NCBI GenBank assembly: GCA_964565665.1
Contig: CAZMFZ010000124.1
Location: forward strand, 1 to 10,283
DNA from: CAZMFZ01 sp964565665
Lineage (GTDB): Bacteria > Bacteroidota > Bacteroidia > Cytophagales > UBA9547
Reading direction: 5' to 3'
DNA: 10,283 bases
Part shown: positions 5,905-10,283 of the stretch, in pieces
Layout of the letters: every line of letters begins with the position of its first letter
How positions within the stretch are numbered: the first letter of the stretch is position 1
Made by a program: the position numbers and the translations under genes
Notes under the pieces: generated by a model
Databases searched by the model: none
What the model saw: the letters and a program-made list of their open reading frames with translations, nothing else
Told to the model about the DNA's origin: nothing

Positions 5905-8775
5905 CTAATTGGCTTTACCTGCAAGTAACCCATCAAAAGTAAGCGATAAATAATATAAAGCCCCAATGGTAGGGCCGCCTGCATATTGAATATAGCGTTG
6001 ATTAAATACATTGGAAGCTCCCAGCTTGGCTGTGGCAAATATTTTTGGCACACGGTAATTTATTTGTGCATCAAATGTGTTGAATGACGGCACTGAGCCA
6101 TTGGCCAAAGGGCTTTCCCAAAGAAAAGAATCTTGCCATTTCCATACCACATTAAAACCAAAGTTTTTAAATACTTCACGGTTGCCAATAGAAAGCAAAG
6201 CATTGTATTTGGGAGTGTTGAAGCCGGTTACAAATACATCAGATGTTTTATTAGTCACAATGTCATTGTAGCCTGCATTGCCCGAAATATTCCATTTGCT
6301 GGTAATGTAGTAGCTCAATCGCAAAGCCGAGCCATAGTTGCGAGAGGTATTTTTGGCGTTGGTAAACACCCTGTAGCGAGTTTGCTCAGTTCTATTTGTG
6401 TTCAGCATATCAGCAGCTGCTTCATCAGAGCCTACTTTTCCACTCGTAGGCACAGCTACTTCTACTTGCCCTAAAAATCCGCGATATTCATTGAAGTATA
6501 TATCGACATCTACCACAAATCGGTTTTCAAACAACACGCTTTTATAGCCCAATTCAAAGGAGTTGATGTTTTCAGGCTGGGTGGCTTTCAAATCGGATTT
6601 TACCAATACATCTTGTTGGTTTATAGCGGCTTGATTGGCATCGGCTGCAGAAAGTGGATCGGCATTTACGGCATTATTAAAGGCATCTACAGAAGCCTGT
6701 GTATAGGAATTTTCAAGATATCCCAATCCATCATTTATTCTAGCTAGCCCACCTACACGCCTTACATTTCCATTATTTACAAAGGACAGTGCTTCAAATA
6801 GGGAAGGGAAACGCCATCCGTTTTGCACCGATGCTCTAAAATTATGATATTTATTAAGGGTGTATATCAGCGCAATTCGAGGATTCCATTTGCCTTCAAA
6901 CTCCATATTTTTATCGTAACGAAGCGAGCCTACTATTTTAAGATTGTCGTTGAAAAGGCGTTTGGTAGCTTGTACAAATCCACCTACTTTGCTGTAATAA
7001 ACGTTGTTGCCACCTGGAGTGGTGCGTTCGTTCAATGGTTTAGAGAAATCTACAAAATTATTGCCATCGGGAATTACCTCATAAATTCTGGCATCAGCAC
7101 CAACTAGCACATCTACTATATTTTTGGTATATTTTGAAAAATCGTATTGGCCATCGGCATGATACATATTGCTTTTTTGCCATAATGCTGCCCCGCCTGT
7201 ATTGTTTGATGTAGAAGTAACGTTGGCAACATGATCCCAATTGTTAATATTCACAATAGTATTTTTCAAATTATTGAATTCAGCTGTTCCAGGCAGCACG
7301 CGGCCTTGGTCGGCTACGCCTCTAGCATTTATTAAAGCAGTATTAATATCAACTCCACTATTTGTTTCATTTTGAAACTCGGTATTAAATTTTTTACCCC
7401 AAGCACTATTAGATAAATGTGTGAGATCTAAATTGTCGGATAATGGTTTTAGATTGTAGGAGTTGCCCGTGTTTTCAAGCGAAGCATACGCACGCACAGA
7501 AAAGTCCGGTGATTTTAATTCTATTTTATGGTTTTGTACCATCACATTGTTGAGTCTAATTTTATTGCCACGTTGGAAAGTGCCATCCATCGATCCAATT
7601 CTATAGCTATAAGAGGCTTCCAATTTTTCTGTAAAGCGGTAATGCAAAGCCCCGTCAAACTTCACGTTTTGTACAAAGCGTTCGGTGAGGTCTTTTTCCT
7701 CATACCCTGTTCTTCGAATATTGAGGGTTTGAATTTTCCCGTCAATAGTTGGCTTTATAGTCACGTTATTATTGTTTTCGTTGCCATAGATATTCCAGCC
7801 ATCGTAAGCAGGATTGGTGGCGACACCGCTGCCAAATTGAGGGTACTTAGGGTTTGATAAAGTGTAAGCGTTTTGGTCGGTTTCATTGCTCGACACCCAA
7901 TCTGTACCTTTAAAATAACTGAAATTGGCTTTGAAAGCTAATTTGTTGTTGAAAGCTTTGGCATATCTGAATGCCGTTTCTGAAAGGGGACTTACAGGCC
8001 TGTCTTTGCCATCTATATGATTTACACCCACTTTTTGATAAATACTCAAGCCTTGATATCGAAATGGGCTTTTGCTTATTAGATTCGACATCCCGTTTAT
8101 TGCATTCATACCATACAATGCCGATGAAGCTCCAGGCGTTATTTCTACGCTTTCAATATCAAGTTCAGTAGGGCCAATGGCATTTCCTAGCGGCACCCCC
8201 AAGGTAGCGGCCTGCATATCTACCCCATCTACCACTTGCATAAAACGGAAGTTGTTGGGAATGTTGAAGCCGCGTGTATTAGGCACTTTAAAGGTGAGGC
8301 TTGAAGTAGTCATTTGCACTCCTTTCACATTTTCGAGGGCATCGTAAAATGAAGGAGCGGGTGTTTCCCTCAACGCTCTGATATCAAGCTTTTCAATCGC
8401 TACAGGCGATTTCAAAATGTCTTCCTCTATACGCGAAGCAGTTACCACCACATCGTTTGTTACTATCGATTGCGGATTAAGGTTGATAATAAGGGCTTGG
8501 TCTGGATTTTCTACTGTAAATTCCTGAGCCTCGTAACCCAAATACGAGACCACCAACGTAAAGGGATATACCAGCTTGGTTCTGAGTTTGAATCTGCCAT
8601 CAGTATCTGTAATAGTACCATTTAAAGTGCTTTTTATAACTACAGAAACACCTATAAGAGGTTCGCCCGTTTTGCTATCATTAATTTTGCTGCTTATTTC
8701 TACAATATTATTTTGGGCTGCAAGCCTCAATGCAAGGGTGAAAGTGAATAAAATGAGTATGTGTGCTTTTTTCAT
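5905..8775 (-). CDS. TonB-dependent outer-membrane receptor
   Basis: A 956-residue outer-membrane active transporter driven by TonB-ExbBD. It has a signal peptide (residues 1-20, MKKAHILILFTFTLALRLAA), a carboxypeptidase-regulatory-like beta-sandwich (about 26-103, with GEPLIGVSVVIKST, TDTDGRFKL and VSYLGYE) typical of Bacteroidota receptors, a TonB-box-like stretch near residues 106-113 (TNDVVVTA), a plug (about 122-236, with NTRGFNI, VVDGVDMQ and PGASSALYGMNAINGMSNLISK), and a 22-strand barrel to the end. The last strand (ALYYLSLTF) is followed by nine extra residues rather than ending on an aromatic. No SusD partner is adjacent, so it is CirA/FecA-like rather than SusC-like. The nearest upstream gene on the same strand encodes a PstS-like lipoprotein 419 bp away, suggesting phosphate or a phosphorylated compound as substrate. 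That is inferred from context only. I found no exact -7 element upstream. Confidence 0.92.
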   Translation of the reverse strand: MKKAHILILFTFTLALRLAAQNNIVEISSKINDSKTGEPLIGVSVVIKSTLNGTITDTDGRFKLRTKLVYPFTLVVSYLGYEAQEFTVENPDQALIINLNPQSIVTNDVVVTASRIEEDILKSPVAIEKLDIRALRETPAPSFYDALENVKGVQMTTSSLTFKVPNTRGFNIPNNFRFMQVVDGVDMQAATLGVPLGNAIGPTELDIESVEITPGASSALYGMNAINGMSNLISKSPFRYQGLSIYQKVGVNHIDGKDRPVSPLSETAFRYAKAFNNKLAFKANFSYFKGTDWVSSNETDQNAYTLSNPKYPQFGSGVATNPAYDGWNIYGNENNNNVTIKPTIDGKIQTLNIRRTGYEEKDLTERFVQNVKFDGALHYRFTEKLEASYSYRIGSMDGTFQRGNKIRLNNVMVQNHKIELKSPDFSVRAYASLENTGNSYNLKPLSDNLDLTHLSNSAWGKKFNTEFQNETNSGVDINTALINARGVADQGRVLPGTAEFNNLKNTIVNINNWDHVANVTSTSNNTGGAALWQKSNMYHADGQYDFSKYTKNIVDVLVGADARIYEVIPDGNNFVDFSKPLNERTTPGGNNVYYSKVGGFVQATKRLFNDNLKIVGSLRYDKNMEFEGKWNPRIALIYTLNKYHNFRASVQNGWRFPSLFEALSFVNNGNVRRVGGLARINDGLGYLENSYTQASVDAFNNAVNADPLSAADANQAAINQQDVLVKSDLKATQPENINSFELGYKSVLFENRFVVDVDIYFNEYRGFLGQVEVAVPTSGKVGSDEAAADMLNTNRTEQTRYRVFTNAKNTSRNYGSALRLSYYITSKWNISGNAGYNDIVTNKTSDVFVTGFNTPKYNALLSIGNREVFKNFGFNVVWKWQDSFLWESPLANGSVPSFNTFDAQINYRVPKIFATAKLGASNVFNQRYIQYAGGPTIGALYYLSLTFDGLLAGKAN

Positions 8776-9194
8776 GCTATAATATACGGTTTCGTACGGA
8801 CAAAATGATTGAGTGCTGAAAATTTCAGAATTTTATGAAATCAAATAATGTGAATTTTTTGCTGGTAGAAACTTCTCCAAAGTTTCCATTTTCGGAAAGT
8901 AGATTATATATGACTTGCCTATTGGCAACAGACATTAAAAATGGAAATACAGGTTTTAAGAATCATTTGTATATAAATACTATATTGAAACAGAATAACT
9001 TGGACCAATTATCAATAATATGAATGCATTATTAGAATATTATTCTGTAATTATTAAATATTTAGAATAAAATATATGAATATAATTAATATCATGTGTA
9101 TTTCGGAATATTATATTGAGTTGAGTGGTGTTTCATGTAAACTATGTGAAGTTTCATTATAATTTATTCAATTCCACATATACTTCGTGATGTT
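8776..9194. other. AT-rich 419-bp intergenic region, no convincing gene
   Basis: This gap separates the receptor gene from pstS. Near the receptor start it holds two TACGG pentamers 10 bp apart (8785-8789, 8795-8799) and a perfect inverted repeat CTGAAA-A-TTTCAG (8816-8828), either of which could be an operator. A short inverted repeat TTTCC/GGAAA lies at 8883-8898 and AGAAT-ATT-ATTCT at 9034-9046. From 9130 on there are repeats of the pstS 3' end. I found no exact TAnnTTTG box for the receptor and no GC-rich terminator for pstS. A 62-codon plus frame at 8835-9023 has no recognisable features and I do not call it a gene. Confidence 0.6.
8816..8828. repeat. Inverted repeat upstream of the receptor gene
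   Basis: CTGAAA and TTTCAG flank a single central base, giving a 13-bp dyad symmetric site 41 bp upstream of the receptor start codon. Its position fits an operator or activator site, but I recognise no known regulator consensus and an AT-rich region produces such dyads by chance. Confidence 0.35.
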
Positions 9195-9222
9195 TCATCG
9201 TAATTTGTTCAATTCTTCGCTT
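9141..9222. repeat. 41-bp imperfect tandem repeat at the pstS 3' end
   Basis: Two units begin at 9141 and 9182. Over the first 34 bases they agree at 28 positions, sharing GTGA, GTTTCAT, TAATTT and TTCAATTC. The right-hand unit includes the pstS stop and last codons; the left-hand unit, read on the minus strand, carries a copy of the same end (ELNKL then a stop) outside the gene. A third partial core, GTGGTGTTTCAT, lies at 9125-9136. This looks like a local duplication of the gene end. Confidence 0.7.
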
Positions 9223-10142
9223 AAAACCTGGCTTGGTAAGTTGATATAGCCCGATTCCTTGCAATACTTTTGCCCATCGGTCAATGTCCATCTTAAAAAC
9301 TCGATAATTATCTTCTTCTCTGGTTTGCCTTTGGTTAGGAAGAATAAATTTCTTGCCGGTGGCGAAGGATATCGCCCATCGTTTATGGCAGCCGTTACGC
9401 TATCGAGCGAACTATAAAAGTTTTCGTTGGGGTCTAATATGCCGTTGTTGTTTACATCAATTGGCAATGGCACAATTCCCTGATGTGGTTTGCGGCTGGT
9501 AACATCATATATATACAATGTATTGTTGAAGCCAATGCCATTGGTAGATTTTTTTACTGCCTCAGCCACACCTGGGTCGCCAAATATGCCAATACCTTTC
9601 AAATCGTCTTGGTCTGCCTTCAAGAATTTCGCCCAAGTTTCAGTAACGCCACCGGCATCAGATCGCTTGAACACTTCAATTTTATCAGCATTGCCATTGC
9701 CCACCACTTGCCCCCAAGTGCTTATTTCTTGGCTTACATATATTTTATTGAATACATCAGCTTTTATGCCCGTTTTTAATATGATATCTATCACGGGGTT
9801 GTTGATATTGGCAGTGGGAATTACAGCATCTTTAGTAACCGACACATACCAAGCTCCGTTTTTCACCTCTTCTTCATTTACTTCACGGCCTACCATGCCA
9901 ATATCTACGGTTTGCGAAAGTGCATCAGCAACTCCCTTGCCCGTGCCTCCTGCCGTTATATCTACAGTCACCTTGGGATGCAGTTTCTGAAACTCCTCTG
10001 CCCATTTTATAGCCAAAGGATACAGAGCAAAAGCACCCGAAATTGAGATTTCGCCTTCCAGCTCATTTGTATTTTCAATTTTTTTATCGCACGATGCCAA
10101 TATTCCGATGGCCGAAACTAATATTACTATGTACTTCTTCAT
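9195..10142 (-). CDS. pstS: PstS-like phosphate-binding lipoprotein
   Basis: A 315-residue type II periplasmic binding protein, probably the phosphate-binding component of an ABC importer or a capture protein for the neighbouring receptor. The lipoprotein signal peptide ends in the lipobox LASC (Cys18). The ligand-site blocks are recognisable: SGAFALYPLAIKWAEEF (35-51), AGGTGKGV (64-71), KRSDAGGVTETWAKFL (159-174) and NGIGFNNT (201-208). The first loop reads SGAFALYP rather than the SGSTTVYP-like form of classical PstS, so binding of another oxyanion cannot be excluded. Residues 229-240 form a complete EF-hand-like loop (DVNNNGILDPNE). The ATG is preceded by a -7 box inside an inverted repeat. 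No pstC, pstA, pstB or phoU is fully inside the window; the receptor gene follows downstream after 419 bp. The 3' end is part of a 41-bp tandem repeat. Confidence 0.85.
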   Translation of the reverse strand: MKKYIVILVSAIGILASCDKKIENTNELEGEISISGAFALYPLAIKWAEEFQKLHPKVTVDITAGGTGKGVADALSQTVDIGMVGREVNEEEVKNGAWYVSVTKDAVIPTANINNPVIDIILKTGIKADVFNKIYVSQEISTWGQVVGNGNADKIEVFKRSDAGGVTETWAKFLKADQDDLKGIGIFGDPGVAEAVKKSTNGIGFNNTLYIYDVTSRKPHQGIVPLPIDVNNNGILDPNENFYSSLDSVTAAINDGRYPSPPARNLFFLTKGKPEKKIIIEFLRWTLTDGQKYCKESGYINLPSQVLSEELNKLR

Positions 10143-10159
10143 TTCTATTATATTTTAAT

Positions 10160-10180
10160 AATATGCAAAATTAGCATATT
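10160..10180 (-). promoter_or_regulatory. pstS: pstS -7 promoter element within an inverted repeat
   Basis: On the minus strand bases 10173-10166 read TAATTTTG, an exact TAnnTTTG -7 box, 24 nt from the pstS start. It lies within the dyad AATATGC/GCATATT (10160-10166 and 10174-10180, 7-nt spacer), so a protein bound to the dyad would block or contact RNA polymerase directly. No TTG -33 element is present at the usual spacing, which would fit an activator-dependent promoter. The promoter call is moderate; the operator reading is inference. Confidence 0.5.
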
Positions 10181-10213
10181 TTATTCTTATAATCTTATAT
10201 AAATTTAAATAAT

Positions 10214-10283
10214 TCAGAATAAAATTCTGTTAATGATGGCGGTGGTTACAAGTATCATGGCCGGACCAATGATGAATTGGCTT
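10214..10283 (-). CDS. Possible 3' end of a membrane protein gene (partial; strand uncertain)
   Basis: On the minus strand an open frame enters from the window edge and gives SQFIIGPAMILVTTAIINRILF, then TGA at 10214-10216, 72 nt before pstS and in the same direction. It would be a C-terminal transmembrane helix, compatible in a general way with an ABC permease such as PstC or PstA, but 22 residues do not identify it. The plus strand is also open here (see the other entry). I slightly prefer this reading because it needs nothing unusual: the stop is normally placed, and codon third positions are mostly pyrimidines as in many real genes. Confidence 0.35.
   Translation of the reverse strand, partial: SQFIIGPAMILVTTAIINRILF
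10233..10283 (+). CDS. Possible 5' end of a gene with antiporter-like peptide (partial; strand uncertain)
   Basis: The plus frame from ATG 10233 reads MMAVVTSIMAGPMMNWL and leaves the window open. The string MAVVTSxMAGP resembles the last transmembrane helix of the CPA2 cation:proton antiporter domain, which normally lies some 370-400 residues into the protein. Here an in-frame stop at 10206-10208 and non-coding AT-rich DNA lie just upstream, so this would be a gene beginning at that helix, or a 5'-truncated remnant. It competes with the minus-strand reading of the same bases; at most one is likely real. Confidence 0.3.
   Translation, partial: MMAVVTSIMAGPMMNWL

Noticed and set aside
8883..8898. 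TTTCC/GGAAA hairpin as a pstS terminator
   Set aside because: The stem is only five base pairs, there is no T-run on the minus strand after it, and it lies about 300 bp past the pstS stop.
8835..9023. 62-codon plus-strand frame in the intergenic region, starting with ATG
   Set aside because: The composition matches the surrounding AT-rich non-coding DNA. I see no domain, signal peptide or membrane segment, no TAnnTTTG promoter, and nothing recognisable in the translation. Conservation in relatives would be needed to revive it.
9490..9990. 166-codon plus-strand frame opposite pstS
   Set aside because: The minus-strand PstS-like protein covers all of it with conserved ligand motifs and a lipobox; the plus translation is low-information Ser/Thr/Pro-rich sequence.

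Overview
The window looks like a chromosomal segment of a Bacteroidota (Bacteroidetes) bacterium. The reasons are base composition (AT-rich, roughly 40% G+C by eye), promoters that fit the Bacteroidota consensus (TTG about 20 nt before TAnnTTTG), starts without Shine-Dalgarno sequences, a TonB-dependent receptor with an N-terminal carboxypeptidase-regulatory-like domain, a Bacteroidota-type RNase G with an inserted segment in its S1 domain, and a 29-residue COX24/mS38-like basic protein. I see no rRNA, tRNA, CRISPR array, insertion sequence or phage gene.

Left part (1-2500): leuA (2-isopropylmalate synthase) overlaps by ATGA the stop of an upstream frame cut by the window edge, and is followed on the same strand by truA (tRNA pseudouridine synthase). 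The 3' end of truA overlaps by 12 bp, tail to tail, a 51-residue CcmD-like membrane protein too short for ordinary ORF thresholds.

Middle (2322-5850): on the minus strand, a membrane-anchored TlpA/ResA-type thioredoxin (CxxC motif) and the CcmD-like gene form a two-gene operon suggestive of cytochrome c maturation or envelope thiol chemistry. Divergently, on the plus strand, lie a membrane-anchored TPR protein, the 29-residue COX24-like protein (probably ribosome-associated), a terminator, and rng (RNase G/E family, TTG start). Both divergent genes have recognisable -7 elements; the TPR gene also has a -33 element, which shows that its start is the ATG at 3141 and not the TTG at 3093. A hairpin at 5821-5852 ends rng and could also serve the convergent receptor gene.

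Right part (5905-10283): on the minus strand, a PstS-like phosphate-binding lipoprotein with an EF-hand-like loop lies upstream of a 956-residue TonB-dependent receptor. Between them are 419 bp of AT-rich DNA with no convincing gene, containing a 41-bp imperfect tandem duplication of the pstS 3' end. pstS has a -7 element inside an inverted repeat. The last ~70 bp encode a hydrophobic peptide whose strand I cannot settle. The receptor plus binding protein suggest a phosphate (or similar oxyanion) uptake module, but the substrate is inferred. No clearly new system is visible; the most interesting items are the small basic protein, the isolated thioredoxin-CcmD pair, and the receptor/PstS module with its control and repeat elements.
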